Position numbers and translations under genes: made by a program | The notes under the pieces: generated by a model | Told to the model about the DNA's origin: nothing | Seen by the model: only the letters and a program-made list of their open reading frames with translations | Databases searched by the model: none | NCBI GenBank assembly: GCA_020851235.1 | Contig: JADZDD010000025.1 | Location: 248,001-312,000 of the forward strand | Length of the DNA: 64,000 nt | Source: Burkholderiales bacterium | GTDB lineage: Bacteria > Pseudomonadota > Gammaproteobacteria > Burkholderiales > Casimicrobiaceae | Direction of reading: 5' to 3' | Part shown: one piece after another, positions 7,907 through 18,818 of the stretch | Layout of the letters: the number at the start of each line of letters is the position of its first letter | Position numbering within the stretch: the stretch's first letter is position 1

Positions 7907-8743
7907 ATGTCCGCATGCCTCGACATCACCTGGCGCGACCGCCCCGTACGCATCGAGTACCGCTGGGTCGGCGCCGACGGCGACACGAAGCGCCCCGTCA
8001 TCGTGTTCCTGCACGAGGGGTTGGGGTCGGTTGCGATGTGGCGCGACTTCCCGGAGCAACTGTGCGCGGCGGCGCAAGCGCGTGGACTCGTCTACTCGCG
8101 GCCCGGATACGGCCGCTCGACGCCTCGCGCCGAAGACGAGGCGTGGGGTGTGGACTACCTGCATCGACAGGCGCACGAGGTGCTGCCGGCAGTCCTCGCG
8201 GGCGTCGGAATCGATGCGCACCGCGAGCGACCGTGGCTCTTCGGGCACAGCGACGGCGCGACGATCGCGCTGCTGTACGCCGCGCACTTCGTCGACGCCG
8301 TCGCGGGTATCGTCGTGCTGGCGCCGCACATCATGGTCGAGGACGTCGCACTCGCCGGCATCGAGCGCACGCGCCACGCGTATCGCGAGACCGAACTGCG
8401 CGCGCGCCTCGCGCGCTACCACGACGCGCCGGACTCGGCGTTCTACGGCTGGAACGACGCGTGGTTGCACCCGGCGTTTCGCCGCTGGTCGATCGAGGCG
8501 GAGATCGCGGCGATCGCCTGCCCGGTGCTGGCGATGCAGGGTGTCGACGACGAGTACGCCACACTCGCGCAGCTGCACGACCTCACGCGCTGCGTGCCGC
8601 AGACCGAGTGCGTCGAGATCGCGCAGTGCCGCCATTCGCCGCACAAGGACCAGCCGCAGACGGTGCTGCGCGCGGTGACGCGCTTCCTTGCCACGCACCA
8701 GCGCGGCCCCGGCACGAAAGGGCACCCCACGGACGGACCGTAA
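7907..8743 (+). CDS. alpha/beta hydrolase
   Basis: A 278-residue soluble alpha/beta-fold hydrolase. The oxyanion region HEGLGSVAMWRDFP and the nucleophile elbow GHSDG (GxSxG) are present. The acid is probably in VDDEYATL and the base His in CRHSPHKDQP. The substrate is unknown; the pattern resembles MhpC/proline-iminopeptidase-like hydrolases. ATG at 7907 is chosen; an in-frame upstream TTG near 7865 would add 14 residues. It follows rsmI by 42 bases and may be read through from it. Confidence 0.8.
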   Translation: MSACLDITWRDRPVRIEYRWVGADGDTKRPVIVFLHEGLGSVAMWRDFPEQLCAAAQARGLVYSRPGYGRSTPRAEDEAWGVDYLHRQAHEVLPAVLAGVGIDAHRERPWLFGHSDGATIALLYAAHFVDAVAGIVVLAPHIMVEDVALAGIERTRHAYRETELRARLARYHDAPDSAFYGWNDAWLHPAFRRWSIEAEIAAIACPVLAMQGVDDEYATLAQLHDLTRCVPQTECVEIAQCRHSPHKDQPQTVLRAVTRFLATHQRGPGTKGHPTDGP

Positions 8744-8802
8744 GCGAGGACCTCGGCCGCACCGTGCTAAATTGAATTTCTCCAACGACGACGGAGGTCG
8801 AG

Positions 8803-9243
8803 ATGGCCAATGGAAGAAAAGCGTCGGCGCGTTGGGAAGGTCGCGGCAAGGCCGGCAAGGGCACGATCAGCACGGAGACCGGCGCCCTCGCCAACCATCC
8901 TTACGGCTTTTCCAGCCGCTTCGCGGACGATCGCAAGGGAACGAATCCGGAAGAACTCGTGGGCGCGGCGCATGCGGCGTGCCTCGCGATGGCGTTCTCG
9001 TTTGCTTGCGACAAGGCGGGCTTCGAGACGGCGAGCGTCGATACCACGGCGCAGGTGCGCCTCGTCGCGCAAGGCGAGGGGTTTGCGATCGACCACATCG
9101 CGCTGACGCTCGACGCCAGGGTGCCGGGGATCGACGAGGCCCGCTTCGCCGAACTCGCGCAGGCGGCCAAGCAAGGCTGCCCTCTGTCGAAGGCGCTCGC
9201 TGCGGTCCCCGAGGTCACGCTGAAGGCGACGCTGCACCACTAG
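8803..9243 (+). CDS. osmC: OsmC family peroxiredoxin
   Basis: A 146-residue thiol peroxidase of the OsmC family, which reduces organic hydroperoxides in the cytoplasm. The two redox cysteines are present at residue 60 (GAAHAACLAMA) and residue 126 (KQGCPLSKAL). A strong GGAGG ribosome-binding site precedes the ATG, and an AT-rich patch near 8765-8780 is the likely promoter region. The length matches the family. Confidence 0.93.
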   Translation: MANGRKASARWEGRGKAGKGTISTETGALANHPYGFSSRFADDRKGTNPEELVGAAHAACLAMAFSFACDKAGFETASVDTTAQVRLVAQGEGFAIDHIALTLDARVPGIDEARFAELAQAAKQGCPLSKALAAVPEVTLKATLHH

Positions 9244-9366
9244 CGCCAGCGCAGCGTCGTGGATGTCGGCGCGGGCGCCGGCAGGCACGGTCCGCTCGGT
9301 ACCATTGCTCGCATCCGCGTCACCGTGTCGCGTGCGGAAGTGCCGCGCGCAGCGTAGCCTTGCGTC

Positions 9367-9960
9367 ATGGAAAACGTCGCGTCGATCGCCCACTACGGCT
9401 ACCTCGCGACCTTCGTGGGAACGCTGCTCGAAGGCGAGACGCTGCTCGTCTTGTCGGGCGTGGCTGCGCACAACGGCTATCTCGCGTGGCCGGTCGTCGT
9501 CGCCATCGGCGCGCTCGGCGCCACCTTGGGCGATCTCGCGTTCTTCCTCCTCGGCCGCCACTACGGCGCGCGGCTCCTTGCACGCTTCCCGCGCTTCGTG
9601 CTGGCGGCGCAGCGCGTGCACCCGCTGATCGAGCGGCACCCCGCCTTCGCGGTCGTCGCCGTGCGCTTCATGTACGGCGTGCGCACCGCGGGGCCCGCGA
9701 TCATCGGCACGACCCGTCTGCCGTTGTCGACGTTCGTGCCGCTCAACGTCGTCGGGGCGTTCGCGTGGAGCGCGTGCTGGGCAGGGGTGGGTTGGGCGTT
9801 CGGCAGGGCCGCCACGCGTCTCCTGGGCGATGTCGTGCGCGGCGAACGCGAGCTTTTCATTGCCGTCGGCACGATCGTCGCGGCGGTGGCGATCGCACTG
9901 CACCTGCGACGCTGGCACGCGCGCCGTCGCGCGGCGCAACCTCCGTCAGCCGGTAAATAG
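9367..9960 (+). CDS. DedA family membrane protein
   Basis: A 197-residue integral membrane protein with about five hydrophobic segments. It carries the DedA/SNARE-associated pattern: GTLLEGETLLVLSG near the N-terminus, GATLGDLAFFLLGRHYG, and the basic motif RFMYGVRTAGPAIIGT. DedA proteins act as lipid scramblases or flippases and support proton-motive-force homeostasis in known cases. The last 15 bases overlap the 3' end of the convergent VIT gene. Confidence 0.9.
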   Translation: MENVASIAHYGYLATFVGTLLEGETLLVLSGVAAHNGYLAWPVVVAIGALGATLGDLAFFLLGRHYGARLLARFPRFVLAAQRVHPLIERHPAFAVVAVRFMYGVRTAGPAIIGTTRLPLSTFVPLNVVGAFAWSACWAGVGWAFGRAATRLLGDVVRGERELFIAVGTIVAAVAIALHLRRWHARRRAAQPPSAGK

Positions 9961-10656
9961 CTTGCCGACGAGGACACCAGCGACGCCTGCTGCGGCCGCG
10001 ATGGCGAGCGTTTGCAGCGTCGTTGCCAGCACGCGGCGCTTGCCGATGCGCGCCCGCCCGACGCCGAGCAGGATGAGGACGAGCGCGGTCGCCGCCACCG
10101 AGATGTAGCGTGCCGCATCGATGGGCCACAGCGCGAACGGGACGACCGGGACGAGCGCGGCGACGACGTCGGCGGCGAACATCCACAGCGCGTGCGCGAG
10201 CGGACCCGCGCCGTCGCTGCCGGTCGGGTCGGCGTACACCGTGCGCAACGCCTGCGGCAACCCCGGATGCGCGCGTGCGACGTCGGACAGGGCGTCGATG
10301 TCCGCCGGCGCGGCGCCCGCTTCGAGCAGCCGTTCGCGCAGCGGCGCGTCGTCGTCGAACAGCGTCGGATCGGGAACGGCGTTGCGCGCGTGCGCGGCGC
10401 GCGCCTGGTCGCGCGCGGTCTCGGCGTCGAGGTAGGCACCCGCCATCATCGAAATCGCGGCCGACACCGCGCCGGTGACGCCGGCGACGAGGACGACGCG
10501 CGCGTCGTTCGTGCTCGCCGCGACACCGAAGACGAGGCCCAGGATCGAGACCGTGCCGTCCTCCATGCCGAAGACGATGTCGCCGAACGATGCGTGAAAC
10601 GAACGGCGGATGCGCGTCCAGAGCCGCGCGCGGACCGGTGCGGTCGAAGCGTTCAC
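9946..10656 (-). CDS. VIT1/CCC1 family transporter
   Basis: A 236-residue membrane protein of the VIT1/CCC1 (Fe2+/Mn2+ exporter) family. The conserved first helix region is GDIVFGMEDGTVSILGLVFGVAAS, followed by SAAISMMAGAYLDAETARDQ. The usual cytoplasmic acidic/helical region comes next, then three C-terminal hydrophobic segments. It probably exports or sequesters divalent metal. The start is GTG at 10656. It lies nine bases downstream of the K+ channel gene on the same strand. Confidence 0.85.
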   Translation of the reverse strand: MNASTAPVRARLWTRIRRSFHASFGDIVFGMEDGTVSILGLVFGVAASTNDARVVLVAGVTGAVSAAISMMAGAYLDAETARDQARAAHARNAVPDPTLFDDDAPLRERLLEAGAAPADIDALSDVARAHPGLPQALRTVYADPTGSDGAGPLAHALWMFAADVVAALVPVVPFALWPIDAARYISVAATALVLILLGVGRARIGKRRVLATTLQTLAIAAAAGVAGVLVGKLFTG

Positions 10657-10664
10657 CGTGGCGG

Positions 10665-11546
10665 CTACGGCGGCGGGTCGCGCGCCGCCGGCGCCGATAG
10701 CGCGTGCAGTTGCGCGCGCAGGCCGTCGATCTCGCCCCGCAGGCGGCGCAGCTCGTCGATGAGTTCGGCGCTGCGCCGCGCTTCGTGCGCGTCGAGCAGG
10801 GCGTGGATCTCGTCACGCAGCGCCACCAGGTCGCGTTGCAGCGCTTCGCGCGCCCGGGTCTCTTCACCGCCGAGGAAGAAGGCGACGACGTTGCCGGTGA
10901 ACAGCGTCATCAGCGCGACGCCGACGAGCACCGTGAGCGCGGCGAGGAGCCGCGTCGCATTCGTCGACGGGACGATGTCGCCGTACCCCACCGTGGCGCC
11001 GGTGATGAACGTGAGCCACAGTCCGTCGGCAAAGCTGTGGATGCGTGGGTCGAGCCAGAAGAAGAGCGCGCCGAGGAGCAGCACGGTGAGCACGGCGACG
11101 CCGACCAGCATTGGCGCGCCCCGTCGCGTGAAGAGGACGCGGAACTCGGTCGCGGTGCGCACGACGACGAGCACGGCGACCGCGGCGCGCATCGCCCGCA
11201 CGACCGCGATCCACTCGGTCGCGGCGCCCAGCACGGCTGCGGCGGCGCCCAGGACGATGATCACGTTGAGCCAGTTCTCGAGGAGGTAGCGGATGGGGTG
11301 GCTCGACAGCCACATCATCCATGCGAGCTCGCCCAGGAAGGCGACGAGAATCGCGAGATCGAGCAACGCGGCGGTCGTGTGCCACAGCGGATGCAACTCG
11401 GACGTCGACAGGAGGTACGCGGGGACCGAGAGCAGCGCGACACCGACCATGCTCCAGTGCAGGCGCTGCTGCCAGGCGCGCGCGCGCGCATTGTCGTCCG
11501 GACTGATCCCGGCGAGGCCAATCCAGGCGAGCGGGGTGTGCGCCAT
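10665..11546 (-). CDS. voltage-gated-type potassium channel
   Basis: A 293-residue ion channel with about six hydrophobic segments and the K+ selectivity filter TGATVGYGDIVP. An S4-like segment carries spaced arginines (AVVRAMRAAVAVLVVVRTATEFR). The C-terminal 55 residues form a predicted coiled coil (heptads in LQRDLVALRDEIHALLDAHE), as in KvAP-like bacterial channels, where it could drive tetramer assembly. ATG at 11546 is chosen. It likely forms a transcript with the VIT gene downstream. Confidence 0.88.
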   Translation of the reverse strand: MAHTPLAWIGLAGISPDDNARARAWQQRLHWSMVGVALLSVPAYLLSTSELHPLWHTTAALLDLAILVAFLGELAWMMWLSSHPIRYLLENWLNVIIVLGAAAAVLGAATEWIAVVRAMRAAVAVLVVVRTATEFRVLFTRRGAPMLVGVAVLTVLLLGALFFWLDPRIHSFADGLWLTFITGATVGYGDIVPSTNATRLLAALTVLVGVALMTLFTGNVVAFFLGGEETRAREALQRDLVALRDEIHALLDAHEARRSAELIDELRRLRGEIDGLRAQLHALSAPAARDPPP

Positions 11547-11559
11547 CCGGGAGCGGCGT

Positions 11560-12081
11560 TCAACGCCCGATGCGGCACCCGTCGAAATCACACACGACGG
11601 GCGACCACGGCGTGGCGTCGGCGCAGACGATCGCAAAGCGTTCCTGCCCCGCCGTCTTCTCGGTCAGCGTCGCAAGCGGTGTCGCGCAGCCGTTCGCGCG
11701 CGCGAGCTGTTCGGCCGAGAGGAGCCAGCGAGAGGCCACCGGCACCGTCACCTTCGGCGGCGGCATCGACGATGCGCTGCGTCGCTGGCGCAGCTTCTCT
11801 TCGGCCTCGTTCGTGCGCCGAAACCCCTTGGCTTCGTATTCGCGCACGCAGGCCTCGTCGCTCGCCTGTTCGGTCGAGCGGCCCTGCATCGACCCGATCG
11901 TATTGCCACCGCAGCGGGCGATCTCGCCGGTGGTCTCGTTGCGCAGGAGGATCACCGGCGTCGCACAGGCGCCAAGGACGGCGACGATCAACAACGTCGG
12001 CACGATGCCGCGCCGCGCGCGAGCGCGTGGCGTCGCGGGTCGCGACGGCTGCCGGATTGTCGGGGCGAAGGACGGGCGCAT
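11560..12081 (-). CDS. hypothetical lipoprotein
   Basis: A 173-residue protein with a basic N-terminus and a hydrophobic stretch ending in a lipobox, LIVAVLGAC (Cys about residue 39). The mature part has five further cysteines, a charged central region (EAEEKLRQRR) and a C-terminus reading VVCDFDGCRIGR. It is not recognised as a known family. It lies 13 bases upstream of the potassium channel gene on the same strand and downstream of tRNA-Met. Confidence 0.65.
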   Translation of the reverse strand: MRPSFAPTIRQPSRPATPRARARRGIVPTLLIVAVLGACATPVILLRNETTGEIARCGGNTIGSMQGRSTEQASDEACVREYEAKGFRRTNEAEEKLRQRRSASSMPPPKVTVPVASRWLLSAEQLARANGCATPLATLTEKTAGQERFAIVCADATPWSPVVCDFDGCRIGR

Positions 12082-12113
12082 ACCGGCTGCTGCAAGACGA
12101 GCGTTGCTGGGAG

Positions 12114-12187
12114 TGGGCCTGGCTGGACTCGAACCAGCGACCCAGGGATTATGAGTCCCCTGCTCTAACCGACTGAGCTACAGGCCC
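12114..12187 (-). tRNA. tRNA-Met (CAU)
   Basis: A 74-base cloverleaf on the minus strand. The acceptor stem is GGGCCTG/CAGGCCC with discriminator A. It has a D-arm with GCTC/GAGC, an anticodon stem GGGGA/TCCCT around loop CTCATAA (anticodon CAU), and a T-arm GCTGG-TTCGAGT-CCAGC. The CCA end is not encoded (CTC follows). Elongator tRNA-Met is favoured; a tRNA-Ile2 modified by TilS at the same anticodon cannot be excluded. It is not an initiator tRNA, because the anticodon stem lacks three GC pairs next to the loop. Confidence 0.93.
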
Positions 12188-12294
12188 GCACGAATACCGG
12201 CGCGCAGTATAGCGAAGCCGCGCCGATCGCCGGTGACGCGCCGCGCCGTGCTAGGCTGCCCGCGCCGCTTCCCGACCACGAACATCGCGCATCC

Positions 12295-14913
12295 GTGCAT
12301 CACGCCCTCGCTCCGTTGCTCGCTCCCCGCTCGGTCGCGCTCGTCGGCGCGTCGGAGCGCGCCGGCACCCTGGGACGCACGGTGCTCGAGAACCTCATCG
12401 CCGGACGCTTCGAGGGTGCGCTCCACCCCGTCAACCCCAAGTATCGTACGGTTCTCGGACGGCGTTGCTGGCGCGCGTTGGCCGACATCGGCGAGACCGT
12501 CGACCTCGCGATCATCGCCGCCCCGGCCGCGGCCGTGCCGGACATTCTCGAGCACGCGAAAGGCCGCGTGCGCACCGTCGCGCTGCTCTCGTTCATCGAT
12601 GCCGAACCCGCGCGCGCCGAAGCCTGGCACGACGAACTCCTGCGCGCCGCACGTGCCGGTGGCATGCGCCTCGTCGGTCCCGGTGCGTTCGGCGTCATTC
12701 GCACGGGTCTCGGACTCAACGCGACGTTCTGCGCGCCGATCGCGCGGCCGGGCCGCCTCGCGCTGGTGGCGCAATCGGGTGCGGTGTGCACGGCACTCCT
12801 CGACTTCGCGGCACCGCTGCCGATCGGGTTCTCCACCGTCACTTCATTGGGTGGGAGCATCGACGTCGGCTTCGGCGAGGTCCTCGAGGCGCTCGTGCAC
12901 GATCGCGAGACCGACGGGATCCTGCTCTACGTCGAATCCGTGAACGATGCGCGATTGTTCATGTCGGCGCTGCGCCAGGCGGCGCGCATCAAGCCGGTCG
13001 TCGTGCTGAAGGCGGGCCGCTACGCCGAGCCCGCGCGGGACTGGGATGCGCTCGGTGAGCCGGCGATTGCGCCCGACACGGTGTTCGAGGCGGCGCTCGG
13101 CCGCGCCGGGACCGTGCGCGTGCGCACGTACGCACAACTCTTCTCCGCGGCACGCATCCTCTCGGTGGGGCGCACCCCCCGCGGCGAGCGCCTGGCGATC
13201 GTGTCGAACGGCCACGGTCCGGGCGTCCTCGCCGCCGATGCAGCACGCGACGCGGGCGTGCTCCTCGCCGACCTCGCGCCGGCGACGGTCGACGCCCTCG
13301 ATCGCATGCTCCCGCCGGGGAGGCCGCGTCGCAACCCGGTCGACGTGCGCGGTGACGCGTCCGCCGCGCGCTTTGCGGGTGCGGTCGAAGTCGTGCTCGC
13401 CGATCCCGGTGTCGACGCTCTCGTCGCCTTGCACGTGCCGCGTCCGGTGGCCAACGCCGTGGAAGCGGCGCGCGCGGTTGCCGCCGTCGCGCGCGGCGCC
13501 GACAAACCGGTGCTGGGCGCCTGGCTCGGCGCGATCGCCCGGCCGCCGGTGCAAGAGGCCCTCGAGGTGGGCGGTGTGGCGAATTACTACACGCCGGAGA
13601 TTGCCGTCGAGGCATTCTCGTTTCTTGCCACCTACCGTCGCAGCCAGGAATGGTTGCTCGAAGTGCCGTCGTCGCACGTCGATCCCAAACCCCCGGACCT
13701 GGCCGGCGCCGAGGACGTGCGGCGCACCGCGCAAGAGGAGCGCCACGGCGTCCTTCCGCCCGCGTCCGCGCAACGCCTCCTTGCCGCCTTCGGGATCGCC
13801 ACCGCGCCGTTGACCGTCGTGCGCACGCTCGCCGAGGCGCAGGCCGCGGCGCGGGCCGTGGGCTATCCGGTCGCCCTCACGATCGAGGGCGGGACGGGCG
13901 CGGGCGAACGGACCGGGATTGCCCATGGGCGCGCGCTCGCGCGGGCATGGAAGGAACTCACGGCCGAAGAGGCGTCGGGCACCTTGCTGGCGTCGCGCAT
14001 CGTGCTGCAATCGGCCCCGCCCGTCGGCGAGGCAGGCGCGTGTGCCCTCACGTTGGCCACCGATGCGACGTTCGGCCCGGTGATCGCCGCCGGCCCGAGC
14101 ATCCGCGGCGTGGCGGCCTCGCGGCAGCGCGCGGTGATGCTCGCGCCGCTCAACCGCCGCCTCGCCCGTGATCTCCTCACCGCAGCGGCGATCACCCCGC
14201 ACGAGACGCTGGTGCACCTCGTCTTGCAGGTCTCGGCCCTGGCCTGCGCCTTGCCGTGGGTGCGGGGTCTCGCCCTCGATCCGGTGCTCGTGGTTCGCGG
14301 CGCCGCGCGCGTCGGGCGCGCCCGGGTCGAGGTCGATGCGTCGCGGCGGCCCGCACCGGGTTACGCGCACATGGCGATCCACCCGTATCCGGTCGAGCTC
14401 GAAGGGACGCTGCGGTTGCGCGACGGCACCGAACTCGCGCTACGGCCGGTGCGTCCGGAGGATGCCGAGATCGAGCGCCGCTTCGTGGAGGGTCTGTCCG
14501 ACGAGTCGCGCTATTTCCGGTTTTTCTATCGGATGCACGAGATGACGCCGGCAATGCTCGGTCGCTTCACGCAGGTCGACTACGACCGCGAGCTCGCGCT
14601 CCTTGCGCTCACCCCGGATCCGGCGACTCCGGGCGGGGAGGCGATCGTCGGCGTCGCGCGCTTCATCGCCAACCTCGACCGCGAGAGCGCCGAGTTCGCG
14701 ATCGTGACCGCGGATGCGTGGCACGGCCGTGGGGTCGGACGCGCACTCATGCAGGCGCTCATCGCGTGCGCCCGGGCGCGAGGCCTGAAGCGTCTCGAAG
14801 GCGCAGTGCTGCGGGCGAATCAGCGCATGATCCGCTTCACGCAAGGCCTGGGCTTCACGATCGCGGATGCCCCGGACGACGCGGAGCAGGTCGTCGCCAC
14901 GCTCGTGCTGTAG
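12295..14913 (+). CDS. Pat-like protein acetyltransferase (acyl-CoA synthetase-like plus GNAT)
   Basis: An 872-residue protein starting at GTG. An N-terminal NDP-forming acyl-CoA-synthetase-like part has a CoA-binding Rossmann domain (SVALVGASERAGTLGRTVL), ligase-type subdomains and an ATP-grasp-like domain (about 470-690). A C-terminal GNAT acetyltransferase follows (about 705-872, with WHGRGVGRALMQALIACA binding acetyl-CoA). The architecture matches Pat/YfiQ enzymes that acetylate lysines of metabolic enzymes. Around residue 247 the SHTGAL motif of true synthetases reads DWDALG, so the catalytic His is missing. That fits a regulatory acyl-CoA-sensing role rather than synthetase activity. 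Confidence 0.87.
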   Translation: MHHALAPLLAPRSVALVGASERAGTLGRTVLENLIAGRFEGALHPVNPKYRTVLGRRCWRALADIGETVDLAIIAAPAAAVPDILEHAKGRVRTVALLSFIDAEPARAEAWHDELLRAARAGGMRLVGPGAFGVIRTGLGLNATFCAPIARPGRLALVAQSGAVCTALLDFAAPLPIGFSTVTSLGGSIDVGFGEVLEALVHDRETDGILLYVESVNDARLFMSALRQAARIKPVVVLKAGRYAEPARDWDALGEPAIAPDTVFEAALGRAGTVRVRTYAQLFSAARILSVGRTPRGERLAIVSNGHGPGVLAADAARDAGVLLADLAPATVDALDRMLPPGRPRRNPVDVRGDASAARFAGAVEVVLADPGVDALVALHVPRPVANAVEAARAVAAVARGADKPVLGAWLGAIARPPVQEALEVGGVANYYTPEIAVEAFSFLATYRRSQEWLLEVPSSHVDPKPPDLAGAEDVRRTAQEERHGVLPPASAQRLLAAFGIATAPLTVVRTLAEAQAAARAVGYPVALTIEGGTGAGERTGIAHGRALARAWKELTAEEASGTLLASRIVLQSAPPVGEAGACALTLATDATFGPVIAAGPSIRGVAASRQRAVMLAPLNRRLARDLLTAAAITPHETLVHLVLQVSALACALPWVRGLALDPVLVVRGAARVGRARVEVDASRRPAPGYAHMAIHPYPVELEGTLRLRDGTELALRPVRPEDAEIERRFVEGLSDESRYFRFFYRMHEMTPAMLGRFTQVDYDRELALLALTPDPATPGGEAIVGVARFIANLDRESAEFAIVTADAWHGRGVGRALMQALIACARARGLKRLEGAVLRANQRMIRFTQGLGFTIADAPDDAEQVVATLVL

Positions 14914-14987
14914 CGCGTGCTGCGCGCGCGCCGGCGGGCGTCACGGCGCGCGTTGCCGAAGGGTGCGCCGCCGCCGCCGCGGGAACC

Positions 14988-14993
14988 TATAAT
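14988..14993 (+). promoter_or_regulatory. putative -10 (TATAAT) for usp
   Basis: A perfect TATAAT hexamer in otherwise GC-rich sequence, 48 bases upstream of the universal stress protein ATG. No good -35 is visible at 16-18 bases, so activator dependence is possible. Confidence 0.5.
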
Positions 14994-15041
14994 CGATCCT
15001 CGCGTTCCCCATTTCTTGGACGTCACTTCGAGGATTCGATC

Positions 15042-15467
15042 ATGCGCATCGTCGTTCCCACCGACGGCTCCCAGGCCTCGCTTGCCGCGATCAACGAGTT
15101 GTTGCCCCTGTTCGTGTGGTTCGCGCGACCGGTCACGCTCGCGCTCGTCCACGTGCACGAGAAGATCCCGTACTCCCGCGCCGTGGCATGGATCGGCAAG
15201 GATGCCGCGCAGAAGTACTACGACGAGGAATCCGACGCGGCGCTCGCGCCGGGTGCGGCCGTGCTCGAGACCGCGGGCGTGACCTTCGAGAAGGTGCGTC
15301 GCGTCGGCGATCCTGCCCAGGAGATCGTGGCGTTCGCGAGCGAATGGAAGGGTGACCTCATCGCCATCGGCCGGCACGGGCATACCGCGCTGCAAAAGCT
15401 CCTGCTGGGGTCGGTCGCGCAGAAGGTGGTCGCAGCGAGCACGATTCCCGTCCTGCTCCTCGCCTGA
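15042..15467 (+). CDS. universal stress protein
   Basis: A single-domain UspA-fold protein of 141 residues. The N-terminus MRIVVPTDGS and the C-terminal ATP-binding signature GRHGHTALQKLLLGSVAQKV (G-x2-G-x9-G-S) are both present, so it belongs to the ATP-binding Usp class. It probably responds to stress or energy status. It has its own promoter-like TATAAT upstream and a strong GC-rich hairpin downstream. It follows the Pat-like acetyltransferase by 128 bases; Usp proteins are known Pat targets in some actinobacteria, so the pairing may be functional (inference). Confidence 0.92.
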   Translation: MRIVVPTDGSQASLAAINELLPLFVWFARPVTLALVHVHEKIPYSRAVAWIGKDAAQKYYDEESDAALAPGAAVLETAGVTFEKVRRVGDPAQEIVAFASEWKGDLIAIGRHGHTALQKLLLGSVAQKVVAASTIPVLLLA

Positions 15468-15478
15468 GATGCCTTGCC

Positions 15479-15503
15479 GTGGTCGGGCGTTGCGCCCGGC
15501 CAC
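15479..15503 (+). terminator. GC-rich hairpin after usp
   Basis: An 11-base-pair inverted repeat (GTGGTCGGGCG / CGCCCGGCCAC, one G-T wobble) with a 3-base loop, starting 12 bases after the usp stop. No T-tract follows, so it could be a weak terminator or an RNA-stabilising end. Being palindromic, it could also serve the convergent gene. Confidence 0.45.
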
Positions 15504-15551
15504 GCGCGGGGATGGGCGCGTGGGCGCGCGGCCGGCGTTGCGCGCGACGCG

Positions 15552-16064
15552 CTACCGGCAAGCGGTGCCCGCGTCGGGGCACGGGTCGTTCATGATCGCG
15601 GCGCCGACGGTGAGCGGTGCCCCCGGCGTGCCGCGGCTCGGATAGACCGTGACGTCGTAGTGCAGCAGGCGCCGCTCGTTGTTCAGGTTCGTCACGGAGA
15701 TGCTGTCGAATGCGACGCCGTGCGCGATGATCTCGTTCGCCCAGACACCGGCAGAGGTGGCGGGCTTGCCGGGTCCGGCGCGGCGCGTGTGCGGTTCGAT
15801 GCTGTCGGCGCGAAACTCGTATCCCGGGGTGCGCATGTTCCAGACGATCGCGACGACCTTGTGGCGCGTGCCCATCTGCACGTTGCCGTCGTCGGTGAGT
15901 GCGAGCTTCTTGCCGCCGCGCCCGTCGTCGACCACCGTGACGTCGATCGAGCACGCGGGGTAGAAGCATTCCACGGCGTTGGCGAATGGCTTCGGGTCCT
16001 GCGTCGCGCAGCCGCTTGCGCCAAGGATGGCGACGGCAACGATGAGCGAGGTGCGGAGGAGCAT
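15552..16064 (-). CDS. hypothetical lipoprotein
   Basis: A 170-residue protein with a lipoprotein signal peptide (AVAILGASGC, Cys about 19). The mature domain appears beta-rich, with repeated short strands (SIDVTVVDDGRGGKKLALTDDG, HYDVTVYPSRG) and paired cysteines (ECFYPACS near the N-terminus, CPDAGTAC at the end). It is not recognised as a known family. It is downstream of rpoD on the same strand, 44 bases away, and could be transcribed with it. Confidence 0.65.
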   Translation of the reverse strand: MLLRTSLIVAVAILGASGCATQDPKPFANAVECFYPACSIDVTVVDDGRGGKKLALTDDGNVQMGTRHKVVAIVWNMRTPGYEFRADSIEPHTRRAGPGKPATSAGVWANEIIAHGVAFDSISVTNLNNERRLLHYDVTVYPSRGTPGAPLTVGAAIMNDPCPDAGTACR

Positions 16065-16108
16065 GGCCAGATCCTTTGCGTGAGGGGTGCGCGGTCCCCG
16101 GTGCCGTT

Positions 16109-18622
<2,514 letters not shown>

Positions 18623-18818
18623 GATCATCCTTGTGCGAAAAACAGTGCGGCCCCCGTCGGCGAGGGGCAGGTTTGCTCGAGCAAACGCCGAGATTCGGCG
18701 TCAATGTCGGTGCGATCGTCGATTTTCGGCGCTTTTCTGCGCGCGATCCCGGATTCTGCCGGGCGCTCTCATGGCGTGACGCGACGCAAGAGCGCAGATG
18801 GGGTCGCGGAAGAAAACC

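Noticed and set aside
12114-12187. tRNA gene as an integration site for a genomic island
   Set aside because: No adjacent integrase, direct repeat of the tRNA 3' end or foreign gene content was seen.
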